A DNA stretch of 64,000 nt from Silanimonas sp. (lineage in GTDB: Bacteria; Pseudomonadota; Gammaproteobacteria; Xanthomonadales; Xanthomonadaceae). Under the pieces are notes generated by a model. The model saw only the letters and a list, made by a program, of their open reading frames with translations, was not told where the DNA came from and did not search any database. The stretch is from the NCBI RefSeq assembly GCF_027531545.1, contig NZ_JAPZSC010000016.1:124001-188000 (forward strand), in the 5' to 3' direction. Within the stretch, counting starts at the first letter, position 1. Every line of letters starts with the position of its first letter. Below, piece after piece: positions 7,679 through 15,873 of this stretch. A program made the translations under genes and the position numbers.

Positions 7679-8748
7679 GTCGGCAGCCGGCCCAACATCA
7701 TCATGGCGTTGGCCGGCAGGCGTCGCGGATCGATCGCCGCGTCGCGCTCCGCCGCAGCGGCAATCCAGCGCTCCGACAGCTGGTCGGCGTCACGGGCCTG
7801 CTCGACGTCCAAGCCGAGGGTGCTGGTACTCGGTGGCTCGCCGCTGCCCACGCGCGCGGCGAGGGTTCGCAGGGCCGCAGCCTGTCGGACGGGATCGTGC
7901 GCAACCAGTTGATCGAGCCATCCCACGCGGTTGGGCATGGCCGCCGATTCGATCACGGTCAGCAGTCCGGCCTCGAGCCCTGCGGTCTCGATCGCCGCAG
8001 CCTCGCGGCGCCACTCCCGGAACGTCGGATCCCGGAAGATCTCCAGCGGCGGTGGAGGCCGATCGGGTGTGCGCGCCGCATTCCACCCGACGATCGTCAT
8101 GAGCCAGTCGCCCCGGGCGTAGGCCGCCACGGCATCCGGCTGCCCCGCAAGCGCTGCCTGCCTCAGAAGGGCCGCCACGTCGTTCGACCCGACGGAAGGC
8201 GCGCCCTCGCAGCGACGCGCCCGCTCACGGAGCGTTTCGCCTTCCATCGCACGCGCCAGCTCGAACGCCTCGATGCGTTCGCGGACGTAGTTGCGCAAGG
8301 CTGGCGGGGCCTCCGCGATGCGCCGTGCCGACAGGGATGTGATCGTTTGGTCACGCGAATAGTCGTTTTCGGCTTGCGCCGCAGCGGCGGCGGCGGCCGA
8401 TGGATCCAGCGCCGTCCAGCAATCCATGGCAACGAACGCCAACCGGCACGCCGCGGTCGCGTTGCCGGCGGCGGCGGCCGCTGTCAGAGCCTGGTGGCTT
8501 TCGCGAAGTGGTGCGCTGCTTGGCGGCAGGCCGCGGGAGTCGGGCACGTAGATCGGCAGCGTGATCGGGGCGGCTTCTGGGACGTCGGCGACGCCCTTGG
8601 GTGTTGGCTGATCCGGCGCCGTAGCGACCGCGGAGGGCGACGGCGCAGCACGAATAGCAGCGGGCCGTGACGCCCAATGCCATGCGCCAGCGGCCAGAAG
8701 CAGGCCGAGCGCGGCGAGCAGGAGGGGCATTTGGCGGGGGCGGGGCAT
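7669..8748 (-). CDS. Membrane-anchored Sel1-like protein, type A, first copy (A1)
   Basis: Function unknown; first gene of the four-gene operon. 359 residues: helix at about 8-22, Pro/Ala-rich linker, then a helical domain with GNATAACRLAFVAMDC (Cys101, Cys110), a third Cys (RRCEG), the Sel1-like ALLRQAALAGQPDAVAAYA, a FREWRREAAA block and a Cys next to the C-terminus (TCE). Four conserved cysteines plus an N-terminal anchor suggest a disulfide-bonded periplasmic domain. I chose ATG 8748, which has AAGGA four bases upstream, over the longer in-frame start at 8784. The gene is divergent from the aldo/keto reductase at 8850. Confidence 0.75.
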   Translation of the reverse strand: MPRPRQMPLLLAALGLLLAAGAWHWASRPAAIRAAPSPSAVATAPDQPTPKGVADVPEAAPITLPIYVPDSRGLPPSSAPLRESHQALTAAAAAGNATAACRLAFVAMDCWTALDPSAAAAAAAQAENDYSRDQTITSLSARRIAEAPPALRNYVRERIEAFELARAMEGETLRERARRCEGAPSVGSNDVAALLRQAALAGQPDAVAAYARGDWLMTIVGWNAARTPDRPPPPLEIFRDPTFREWRREAAAIETAGLEAGLLTVIESAAMPNRVGWLDQLVAHDPVRQAAALRTLAARVGSGEPPSTSTLGLDVEQARDADQLSERWIAAAAERDAAIDPRRLPANAMMMLGRLPTCE

Positions 8749-8849
8749 CGATCCTTCGATGGCATGCGGCGGGGGAGTCGCCACGCTAAGGCACTCACGC
8801 CCGCTTCGCTAGACTCCGCGGCCTCCGCACTGCTTCAACGAGGTTGCCC

Positions 8850-9821
8850 ATGCTCTACCGCCGTCTCGGCCGCACCGGCCTGCAGGTCTCCGCGCTGTCC
8901 TTCGGCGCCTGGGTGACGTTTGGCACCTCGGTGGGCCGCGGCGAAGCGCGCCGGTTGATCACGCAGGCCTTCGACGCCGGCATCAACTTCTTCGACAACG
9001 CCGAGACCTACGCCAAGGGCGAGGCCGAGAAGATCATGGGCGACGTGCTCGCCGACATGCGCTTCCCGCGCGATGCCTTCGCGGTGTCGAGCAAGGTGTA
9101 CTTCGGTGCGGCGGCCGAGCCCTCGCCGATGCAGAAGGGCCTGTCGCGCAAGCACGTGCGCGACGCCTGCGATGCCGCGCTCAAGCGTTTGCACGTCGAC
9201 TACCTTGATCTCTTCTTCTGCCACCGCCCGGATGCGGAGACGCCGATCGACGAGACGGTGTGGGCGATGGACCAGCTCGTGCGCGCCGGCAAGGTGCTGT
9301 ACTGGGGCACGTCGGAGTGGTCGGCCGAGGCCATCGCCGAAGCCGACCGCATCGCCAAGGCCCACCACCTCGTCGGCCCGAGCATGGAGCAGCCGCAATA
9401 CAGCCTGCTGCACCGTGATCGCGTCGAACGCGAATACGCGCCGCTCTACGCGTCGATCGGTCTCGGCACGACGACATGGTCGCCGCTGGCCTCGGGCTTG
9501 CTCACCGGCAAGTACGCCGGCGGCATCCCGGCCGGTTCGCGACTTGCGACGCCTGGTTACGAGTGGCTGCAGAAGAAGGTGCAGGGCGAGGAGGGCGCGG
9601 CGACGCTGGCACGGGTTCAGCGCTTCATCGCGGTTGCGAATGAGCTCGGCGTCGAGCCGGCGCCGCTCGCCATCGCGTGGTGCTTGGCGAATCCGCAGGT
9701 GTCGAGCGTGATCCTCGGCGCGACGAAACCCGAACAGCTCACGCAGAACCTGCGCGCGCTCGACGTGCTGCCGAAGATCGACGCCGCGACGAAGGCGCGC
9801 CTCGAGGCCGCCGTCGGCTGA
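8850..9821 (+). CDS. Aldo/keto reductase, Kv-beta-like subfamily
   Basis: A 323-residue NADPH-dependent aldo/keto reductase with the catalytic tetrad visible as Asp49 and Tyr54 (FFDNAETYA), Lys82 (SSKVYFG) and His125 (FFCHRPD). The opening YRRLGRTGLQVSALSFG and the later SPLASGLLTGKY are typical of the subfamily related to potassium-channel beta subunits and YghZ-type carbonyl reductases, which reduce aldehydes. The ATG at 8850 has GAGG six bases upstream; a TTG six bases earlier is in frame but less likely. It is a stand-alone gene between the divergent A-B-A-B operon and the Fur-type promoter of hemP. Confidence 0.9.
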   Translation: MLYRRLGRTGLQVSALSFGAWVTFGTSVGRGEARRLITQAFDAGINFFDNAETYAKGEAEKIMGDVLADMRFPRDAFAVSSKVYFGAAAEPSPMQKGLSRKHVRDACDAALKRLHVDYLDLFFCHRPDAETPIDETVWAMDQLVRAGKVLYWGTSEWSAEAIAEADRIAKAHHLVGPSMEQPQYSLLHRDRVEREYAPLYASIGLGTTTWSPLASGLLTGKYAGGIPAGSRLATPGYEWLQKKVQGEEGAATLARVQRFIAVANELGVEPAPLAIAWCLANPQVSSVILGATKPEQLTQNLRALDVLPKIDAATKARLEAAVG

Positions 9822-9861
9822 ACCCCGGGAGGGCAGTGGCGGTTCCCCGCTCCATGAGGTG

Positions 9862-9893
9862 TTGACATCCAAATGCGAATCAGTAGCATTTGC
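9862..9893 (+). promoter_or_regulatory. Candidate Fur-controlled promoter of hemP and the heme receptor
   Basis: TTGACA at 9862-9867 and TAGCAT at 9884-9889 are 16 bases apart. The region between and over the -10 (ATGCGAATCAGTAGCATTTGC, 9873-9893, read as overlapping blocks) resembles an iron-box; the 15-base core TGCGAATCAGTAGCA matches 10 of 14 defined positions of the 7-1-7 Fur consensus. Binding here would block RNA polymerase, giving iron repression of heme uptake. Confidence 0.65.
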
Positions 9894-9923
9894 ATCGAAA
9901 CACCCCCTGCCTTGGAGTGCGCC

Positions 9924-10124
9924 ATGCCTTCCGTCGACGTTCCCCCGCTGCCCCCGAGCCCGGCGCGACTGTTGTCCACCGCCCGGCCCGCCTCCGCCGT
10001 CCACGCCCCGGCCGTGGACAGCCGCTTGTTGCTCAACGGCGCCCGCGAGATCGAGATCGTCCACGGCGACAAGGTGTACCGCCTTCGCCACACGCGGAAC
10101 GACAAGCTGATCCTCGTGAAGTGA
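9924..10124 (+). CDS. hemP: Hemin uptake protein HemP/HmuP
   Basis: A 66-residue protein. After a Pro-rich N-terminus it carries the family pattern VDSRLLLNGAREIEIVHG, then YRLRHTR and KLILVK at the C-terminus. HemP/HmuP-type proteins are small basic factors needed for expression of heme receptor genes in several proteobacteria. The ATG at 9924 has GGAG six bases upstream; an earlier ATG at 9873 lies inside the Fur-like site and is rejected. It sits 107 bp upstream of a heme-type TonB receptor, the usual arrangement. Confidence 0.9.
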   Translation: MPSVDVPPLPPSPARLLSTARPASAVHAPAVDSRLLLNGAREIEIVHGDKVYRLRHTRNDKLILVK

Positions 10125-10231
10125 TCGTTTCTCGGTAATCCCCCCGCCGTCGCTCGGCGGCCCGGTCGCCAGCCCCGGTTTCCACCGGACGCCCGCTCCA
10201 CCGGTTCCTCATCGAACCCTTGGAGTTGTCC

Positions 10232-12463
10232 ATGCGTCCCCGCAGCCTCGCGGTGGCGGTCGGCTTCGCGCTGTCCGCCCCGCTGTTCCCTTCGACGGTT
10301 TTCGCCGCGCCGTCGCCATCCCCCGCGCCCGAACCGGCCACGCTCGACGCCGTTATCGTCGTCGCCACCCGCAATGAAGGCGCCATGGGCGATGCCCCGG
10401 CCACGGTCGACGTCGTCGAGCGGTCGGCCATCGAACGCACCCAGGCGCAGGACCTGCGCGAACTGTTCCGCTACGAGCCCTCGGTGTCGGTCGTCGGCGG
10501 CTACGGCCGGTTCGGATTGGGCGATGTGCGCATCCGCGGCCTCGGCGGCAACCGCGTGCAGCTGCAGGTCGACGGGGTGAACGTGGCCGACGCCTTCAGC
10601 ATCGGCAGCTTCGCCAATGCGGACCGCGATGCGGTCGATGTCGCCATCCTCAAGCAGGCGGAAGTGCTGCGCGGCCCCGCCAGCGCGCTGTACGGCTCCG
10701 ATGCGCTCGGCGGCACCGTCCGCTTCGTCACCCTCGACCCGATCGACCTGCTCGATGGCGACGACGAGTTCACCGGCCGGGCGCGGGCGGGGACTTCCAG
10801 CGTCGACGACAGCAGGCGCCTCGGACTGACGATGGCCGCACGCGAGGGCGCGTGGTCGTGGCTGCTCCACGCGCAGGCCCGCGACGGCCACGAGGCCGAG
10901 AATTCCGGCACCAACCGCGCACCCGATGCCACGCGCACCGCGGCCAACCCCAGCGAACAGCAGCAGCGCGCGGTGCTCGGCAAGCTGCTTTACGACCTCG
11001 GCGATGGCGACCGGCTGCGGCTCACGCTGGATGCCGGCGAGACCGAGGCGACCACGAGTGTGCTTTCCGCCCGTGCCGACACCGTGGTGTTTGGCCATAG
11101 GACGCGCGTGCAGTCGTTGGATGCCGACGACCGCAAGACCCGCGCCCGGGTGTCGCTGGACGGCGTGCATGCGATCGACCGCGCGATGGTGGACACCCTC
11201 CGCTGGCAGTGGCATCGGCAGGACAGCGCGACGGAGCAGACCACGTTCGAGCAACGCGCCTCCATCATCGCGAACGCGGCGGTGAACCCCACGCGCCGCG
11301 AGCGCCTGTTCGACTTCTTCCAGCGGGAAGACGGTCTGGAACTGGTGGCCGACAAGGCACTTGGTGGGTTCGATCTTCTCTACGGCCTCCAGCTCACCGA
11401 GACGGACATCCGCCAGAAGCGCGATGGCCGCAGCACCAACCTGACGACTGGGGCGGTGAGCAACACGATCTTCCCCGATGCCTTCCCGGTCCGCGATTTC
11501 CCCGTCAGCCGGACGCGCGAGTGGGCGCTGTTCGCGCAGGCCGACGTTCCGCTGCTCGACGGTGCACTGCGACTGGTCCCCGCCCTGCGCTACGACAACT
11601 ACCGCCTTGATCCGTTGATCGATGCCATCTTCGCCGGCGACAACCCCGGTTTCGTGCCGGTCGGGCTCGATGCGCAGCGCTGGAGCCCGAAGCTCGGCCT
11701 GGTGTGGTCGTTCACCGATGCGCTCTCGCTCTATGCGAATGCGGCGGCCGGCTTCCGCGCGCCGCCCTACGACGACGCCAACCTCGGGTTCACCAATGTC
11801 GCGTCGGGCTATGCGGCCCTGCCGAACCCCGATCTGAAGCCCGAAACCAGCCGCGGCGTGGACGTCGGCTTCCGCGGCGATCACGGCGCATGGCAATGGA
11901 CCGTCACCGCGCACGCCACGCGCTATCGCGACTTCATCGATTCGCGTCGCAATGTCGGAATCGACCCGACGACCGGCCTGCTGCTGTTCCAGTCGGTGAA
12001 CCGCTCGCGTGTCGACACCTGGGGTGCGGAGGCCAGCGCGCGCCTGGCCCTCGACGATCTCGGTTGGCGCGGCGGTTTCCTGCGCTTTGCGGCGAGCCGG
12101 ACGCGGGGCGTGGACCGAACCGCCGATGCGTGGCTCGCCTCGATCGATCCGCTCCGTGCAGTGGTCGGCGTGGGCTGGCGTGGCGAGGCCGCTGGCCTTG
12201 AACTGGTGGCCAGCGCCGCGGCCCGGCAGCGCGACATCAGCGATGCAAGCGCCTTCATTGCGCCGGGCCATGCCGTGCTCGACCTGATCGCCGATTGGGA
12301 TCTCTCGTCCACTTGGCGTGTCGAGGCGGCGGTTTTCAACCTCGCCGACCGTCGCGTTTGGGACGCCACGGACACCGCCGGCGTGCCGGCCACCTCGGCG
12401 CTGCTCGATCGCTACACCCGCGCGGGTCGCAACGCGCGCCTCACCGTCACCGCGTCGTTCTGA
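10232..12463 (+). CDS. TonB-dependent heme/hemoglobin receptor
   Basis: A 743-residue outer-membrane receptor. A signal peptide ends near FAAPSP; a TonB box-like segment (LDAVIVVATR) follows, then the plug domain (VDVVERSAIERT, DVRIRGLGGNRVQLQVDG, LRGPASALYGSDALGGTV) and a C-terminal 22-strand barrel ending in the Phe of TVTASF. The plug and early barrel resemble the hemoglobin/transferrin/lactoferrin receptor family, and the hemP neighbour supports heme as ligand. I noted LPNPDLKPETSRGVDVG in the barrel, a common receptor motif. ATG 10232 has GGAG six bases upstream. Likely iron-regulated through the site at 9862-9893. Confidence 0.9.
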   Translation: MRPRSLAVAVGFALSAPLFPSTVFAAPSPSPAPEPATLDAVIVVATRNEGAMGDAPATVDVVERSAIERTQAQDLRELFRYEPSVSVVGGYGRFGLGDVRIRGLGGNRVQLQVDGVNVADAFSIGSFANADRDAVDVAILKQAEVLRGPASALYGSDALGGTVRFVTLDPIDLLDGDDEFTGRARAGTSSVDDSRRLGLTMAAREGAWSWLLHAQARDGHEAENSGTNRAPDATRTAANPSEQQQRAVLGKLLYDLGDGDRLRLTLDAGETEATTSVLSARADTVVFGHRTRVQSLDADDRKTRARVSLDGVHAIDRAMVDTLRWQWHRQDSATEQTTFEQRASIIANAAVNPTRRERLFDFFQREDGLELVADKALGGFDLLYGLQLTETDIRQKRDGRSTNLTTGAVSNTIFPDAFPVRDFPVSRTREWALFAQADVPLLDGALRLVPALRYDNYRLDPLIDAIFAGDNPGFVPVGLDAQRWSPKLGLVWSFTDALSLYANAAAGFRAPPYDDANLGFTNVASGYAALPNPDLKPETSRGVDVGFRGDHGAWQWTVTAHATRYRDFIDSRRNVGIDPTTGLLLFQSVNRSRVDTWGAEASARLALDDLGWRGGFLRFAASRTRGVDRTADAWLASIDPLRAVVGVGWRGEAAGLELVASAAARQRDISDASAFIAPGHAVLDLIADWDLSSTWRVEAAVFNLADRRVWDATDTAGVPATSALLDRYTRAGRNARLTVTASF

Positions 12464-12503
12464 CGCTCCTTTCGAAGCCTTTTTCAATCCTCAGGAGATC
12501 GCC

Positions 12504-13457
12504 ATGCGCATCCCGTCGTCCCCGCTCGTCCCCTTGCTTCTCACCACCCTCGGCCTCGCCACCACCGCGGTGGCCGCACCGCCTGCGGAAGATCGCGCCG
12601 CCATCCTCGCCATGCAGGGCGAGTACGCCGTCACCTTCCAATTCGAGGAAACCGTGCCTCTCGCCGCCGGCTACGAGGCGCGCGAGTCGAAGGACAGCGG
12701 TGCCCGGGAAGTGGTGATCCTCGTCGAGGACTCGCCGTCGAAGATCGTGCTGCAGCACCTGCTCGTGGCGCCCAACGGCCATGTGACCAAGCACTGGCGA
12801 CAGGACTGGACGTTCGAGGCGCCGTCGCGCTTCGAGTTCGTCGCCGACCAGACCTGGCGTGTCCGGGCGCTGTCGACGGAGGAAACGGCCGGCAAGTGGA
12901 CGCAATGCGTGTTCGAAGTCTCCGACGCCCCGCGCTACTGCGGAACCGGCGCGTGGAACCACAAGTACGGCAATGCCACGTGGACCTCGGATCGTTCGTG
13001 GCGCCCGCTGCCGCGCCGCGAATACACGACGCGCGAGGACTACAACGCCCTGAACGTGGAGAACCGCCACACGATCACGCCCTTTGGCTGGACGCATGAG
13101 CAGGACAACACCAAGGCCGTCCGCGAGGGCGAGCGCACCTTGCGGACGCTGACGCGCGAGTTCGGCTTCAACGACTACCGCCGCACGACGGAAACCGACT
13201 TCGGTCCGGCCTACCGCTACTGGCAGGCGACGGCGCCGTTCTGGGCCGCGGTGCGCGCGCGCTGGCAGGCGGCGATGGACACGGGCGGCCTGGTGATCGA
13301 CACCCAGGTCGACGGCATGCCGGTGATCGTTGGCCTGTTCAACCTCGCCGCGAAGGCCGAAAACGGCGACGCGGTCGAGGCCTCCGCCATCGACCGCGTC
13401 TTCGCGCGCCACATCGAGCCGCTGCCGCCGACCAACGAAGCGACGGCGGCGCGCTGA
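12504..13457 (+). CDS. Exported protein resembling DUF6607, in the heme-uptake operon
   Basis: A 317-residue protein with a cleavable signal peptide (MRIPSSPLVPLLLTTLGLA, likely cut after AVAA). The mature part is rich in Trp, Arg and Tyr (for example HWRQDWTFEAPSRFEF, ADQTWRVR, RSWRPLPRREY) and holds two Cys (QCVFEV, RYCGTG). I recall this type as DUF6607, a family of unknown function often found next to heme receptors; that recall cannot be tested here. It starts 40 bp after the receptor with an AGGAG site, so it probably shares its Fur-type control. A role in handling or degrading the receptor's ligand in the periplasm is only an inference. Confidence 0.7.
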   Translation: MRIPSSPLVPLLLTTLGLATTAVAAPPAEDRAAILAMQGEYAVTFQFEETVPLAAGYEARESKDSGAREVVILVEDSPSKIVLQHLLVAPNGHVTKHWRQDWTFEAPSRFEFVADQTWRVRALSTEETAGKWTQCVFEVSDAPRYCGTGAWNHKYGNATWTSDRSWRPLPRREYTTREDYNALNVENRHTITPFGWTHEQDNTKAVREGERTLRTLTREFGFNDYRRTTETDFGPAYRYWQATAPFWAAVRARWQAAMDTGGLVIDTQVDGMPVIVGLFNLAAKAENGDAVEASAIDRVFARHIEPLPPTNEATAAR

Positions 13458-13466
13458 TCGCGAGGC

Positions 13467-14591
13467 TCAGGCCATCGTCAGGCCGGCACCGGCGGGAGGT
13501 GCCGGCGGTGCCGGCGGCGGCGGGGGGGCACCGTTCGGCGGTGCCGGAGGCGAAGGAGGTGCCGGCGGGGCGGGCGGTGGCGGCGGCAGGAAGTCGATGG
13601 GACGGCCTTCCGGCACGGTGATTTCGACGTCCTGCGCCGCGCGGTTGCGCAGGATGCGCAGCTTCAGTTTCTCGCCCGATTCCTTGGCGCCGAGGGCGCG
13701 CATCACGTCGCGCGGCGACTCGACCGCCCGGCCTTCGACGGCGGTGATGACGTCGCCGGATTTGAGCCCCGGCAGGGCGGCGCTGGCCGAGATCAGCAGC
13801 GCGCCCTTGTCCGCGCCGAAGTAGCGCCCGAGGTCGGCATCGATGCTGCTCAGGTTCAGGCCGCGGAATCGGAAGGCGCGCGACATGGCCTCGCGATCGC
13901 AGTCGCCTTCGCCGTTGACGCAGGTGAGCACGCGGATGCCGGCCGGGCCGTCGTGGCGACCGTGCCGCCCGCCGTCGCCGTCCATCCGTTCGCGGACGAT
14001 GTGCACTTCGCGATCCTGGCCACCGCGACCGGCGCCGAGGCCGCGAAGCTCCACGAGGCGTTCCATCGGCGCCTCGTTCCACTGCACCGTGCCGCGGCCG
14101 GGCAGCTCATCCGCCACGACCGCTGCAGCGGCCGAACGGCCTTCGCGCAGGTAGCCGACATTCACCGCCTGGCCTTTCTGGATGCCGCGCAGGGCGGCCA
14201 GCAGGTCGTCCGGCCCGGTGACGGTCTTGCCATGCGCGCTGCGGATGACGTCGCCGGCCTTCAGTCCGGCCTTGTCGGCCGGGCCACCGGGCGTCACCGC
14301 GGCAATGCGCGTGCCGCCGTCGACGGCTTCGCCCAGCACCACGCCGAGGCCGATGCGCGGCTGGCCCACGCGGTGCATGACGATGCGAGGTGTGGGCCCG
14401 CCGACGTCGCGGGCGAGTTCGGCCATGCGCTTGCCGAGTTCCGACATCTCGTCCTGCAAGCGGGCCATCTCGGCACGCTTCGCAGCGAGATCAGCCGGGG
14501 CGGGCGGGGCGCCGGATTGCGCGGCGCTGGCGCCGGCCAGCGCGAGCGCCAAGGCCGCCGCGAGGGCGTGCTTCAGCTTCGTGGTGTTCAT
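13467..14591 (-). CDS. Exported protein with two PDZ domains
   Basis: 374 residues: a signal peptide ending at GASAAQS, a short coiled-coil-like helix (AKRAEMARLQDEMSELGKRM), a first PDZ domain (IGLGVVLGEAV to VGYLREGR, about residues 80-150), a linker, a second PDZ domain (GALLISASAALPGLKSGDVITAVEGRAV, about 255-325) and a Pro-rich tail of PPAPP repeats. No protease domain or catalytic Ser-His-Asp set is visible. It is the third gene of a sigma, anti-sigma, PDZ unit, so it may act in the periplasm as a sensor or adaptor feeding the anti-sigma factor, or be a target of the sigma factor. The tail codons are a run of CCG/CCA/GCC giving local low complexity. Confidence 0.8.
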   Translation of the reverse strand: MNTTKLKHALAAALALALAGASAAQSGAPPAPADLAAKRAEMARLQDEMSELGKRMAELARDVGGPTPRIVMHRVGQPRIGLGVVLGEAVDGGTRIAAVTPGGPADKAGLKAGDVIRSAHGKTVTGPDDLLAALRGIQKGQAVNVGYLREGRSAAAAVVADELPGRGTVQWNEAPMERLVELRGLGAGRGGQDREVHIVRERMDGDGGRHGRHDGPAGIRVLTCVNGEGDCDREAMSRAFRFRGLNLSSIDADLGRYFGADKGALLISASAALPGLKSGDVITAVEGRAVESPRDVMRALGAKESGEKLKLRILRNRAAQDVEITVPEGRPIDFLPPPPPAPPAPPSPPAPPNGAPPPPPAPPAPPAGAGLTMA

Positions 14592-14618
14592 TCGATGCTC
14601 CTGGGAGTTCGTTCGAGG

Positions 14619-15194
14619 TCAGTGCAAAGCGACCAGGGTGGTTTCAAAGGGCTGGCCCGCGGAAGCCAGCAGTCGTCGCGACGATTGCAGTTCGGCATAG
14701 CGCGACAGGGTGTCGATGCGCTGTTGCCAGAGTTCTTGGGCATCGCGCGAGCCGCGCGGTGCGGTGGCGAGGGCGTCGTCGATGCCGGCCAATTCATCCT
14801 CGAAGGCGAGCCCAAGCACCAGCGCGTCGGCCGGCTGCAGGGGGTCGTCGTTGACGGCCGCGATCAGCCGTTCGAGGCGCGCGGATTCCTGCATCAGCGC
14901 GGGCAGGTCGACGGGGGTGGTGGTGTCGCCCGCGGCATCCGTCGCGATGGCGTCCGTTTCCCCGCCCGGCACGTCGCCGGGCACCGGCAGCATCAGGGCC
15001 AGCGCGAGTGCCGCTGCGGTGGCGAACGCGTAGGGCCAGCGGGTCACGACCGGACGGCGCGGCTGATCGAGTTTGGCGGCCGCGGCGATGCCCGGCCACG
15101 CGCTGCGCGGCGGCGCCTCGAGGGGCAGGGCGCGCAGGGCCTCGGCGATCGGCAGGGCGCGCTCCGGGGGCGGGGTGTGGCCCACGTCAGGCAT
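14619..15194 (-). CDS. Putative anti-sigma factor, single-pass membrane protein
   Basis: 191 residues with a cytoplasmic N-terminal part of about 50 residues, one membrane helix (WPYAFATAAALALALMLPV, about 53-71) and a C-terminal periplasmic region predicted to be helical. I see no zinc-binding HXXXCXXC signature, so a ZAS-type domain is not supported. The call rests on position: its start overlaps the end of the ECF sigma factor gene by 8 bp, the standard sigma/anti-sigma layout, and an exported PDZ protein follows. It could instead be a membrane protein of unrelated role. Confidence 0.65.
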   Translation of the reverse strand: MPDVGHTPPPERALPIAEALRALPLEAPPRSAWPGIAAAAKLDQPRRPVVTRWPYAFATAAALALALMLPVPGDVPGGETDAIATDAAGDTTTPVDLPALMQESARLERLIAAVNDDPLQPADALVLGLAFEDELAGIDDALATAPRGSRDAQELWQQRIDTLSRYAELQSSRRLLASAGQPFETTLVALH

Positions 15195-15756
15195 GGGAGG
15201 CCTCCGTCAGTTGCAGCAGGGTGCGCAGCTTTCGCGTGCCGCGCGCCAGTTGGGATTTTGAGAACGAGACACTCTGCCCAAGCAGCGCCGCGATCTCCTC
15301 ATGGGTGTAGCCCTCGGCGTGGTAAAGCCACAGCACGCTGCGGGTTTTTTCCGGCAGTCGGCCGAGTGCCTCGGTGAGCGCCGCGGCGTCCGCCGCCTGC
15401 GGCGGCAGCAGGCCCTCGTGCTGGTGCAGGTCGGGCTCGAAGGCCTCGGCCTCCGCCGGTTCGTCGCGGCCGCGGCTGCGCAGACGCATCAGGCATTCGT
15501 TCACGGCCACCTGCCGCAACCAACCCCAGAACGGCGATTCGCCGCGGAAGCCGGGCAGCTTGTCGAACACCTTCAGGAAGGTGTCCTGCAGCACGTCCAT
15601 CGCCGCGTCCGGGCAGCCGAGCATGCGCATGGCCAGGCCGTACACGGGGCGCTCGAACCAGCGGTACAACTGCTCGCAGGCCACGCCATCGCGCTTCCGC
15701 GCCCGGTCGAGCAGGGCGTCGGGCACGTCGATGGCGAAGGCGGAACTGCGGGTCAT
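15187..15756 (-). CDS. ECF-type RNA polymerase sigma factor
   Basis: 189 residues with sigma region 2 (YRWFERPVYGLAMRMLG, then DVLQDTFLKVF) and region 4 (LPEKTRSVLWLYHAEGYTHEEIAALLG followed by the SKSQLARG helix). It lacks regions 1.1 and 3, as in extracytoplasmic-function sigma factors. The ATG at 15756 begins a protein of normal length; longer in-frame extension runs into the divergent qmcA gene and is rejected. Translationally coupled to the putative anti-sigma factor, with which it should form a membrane-linked stress switch. Confidence 0.92.
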   Translation of the reverse strand: MTRSSAFAIDVPDALLDRARKRDGVACEQLYRWFERPVYGLAMRMLGCPDAAMDVLQDTFLKVFDKLPGFRGESPFWGWLRQVAVNECLMRLRSRGRDEPAEAEAFEPDLHQHEGLLPPQAADAAALTEALGRLPEKTRSVLWLYHAEGYTHEEIAALLGQSVSFSKSQLARGTRKLRTLLQLTEASHA

Positions 15757-15873
15757 GGTTCCTAGGATGCGCCAGGGCCGGAAAGCGTCGCAGCGTCCTC
15801 GCGGGGCGGCGTGCCTATACTCGCGTCGCGTCCGGTGCTGCGTGGTCGCGCCCCCCACCCAAGGAGTCGTTCC

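Noticed and set aside
9617-12487. A 956-codon open frame antisense to the heme receptor
   Set aside because: It mirrors the codon structure of a well-supported receptor gene in a GC-rich genome, is rich in Arg/Gly/Ala without any domain, and also runs across hemP.
13490-13600. Low-complexity GCC/GGC-rich DNA considered as a repeat element
   Set aside because: It encodes the Pro-rich tail of the two-PDZ protein in frame.
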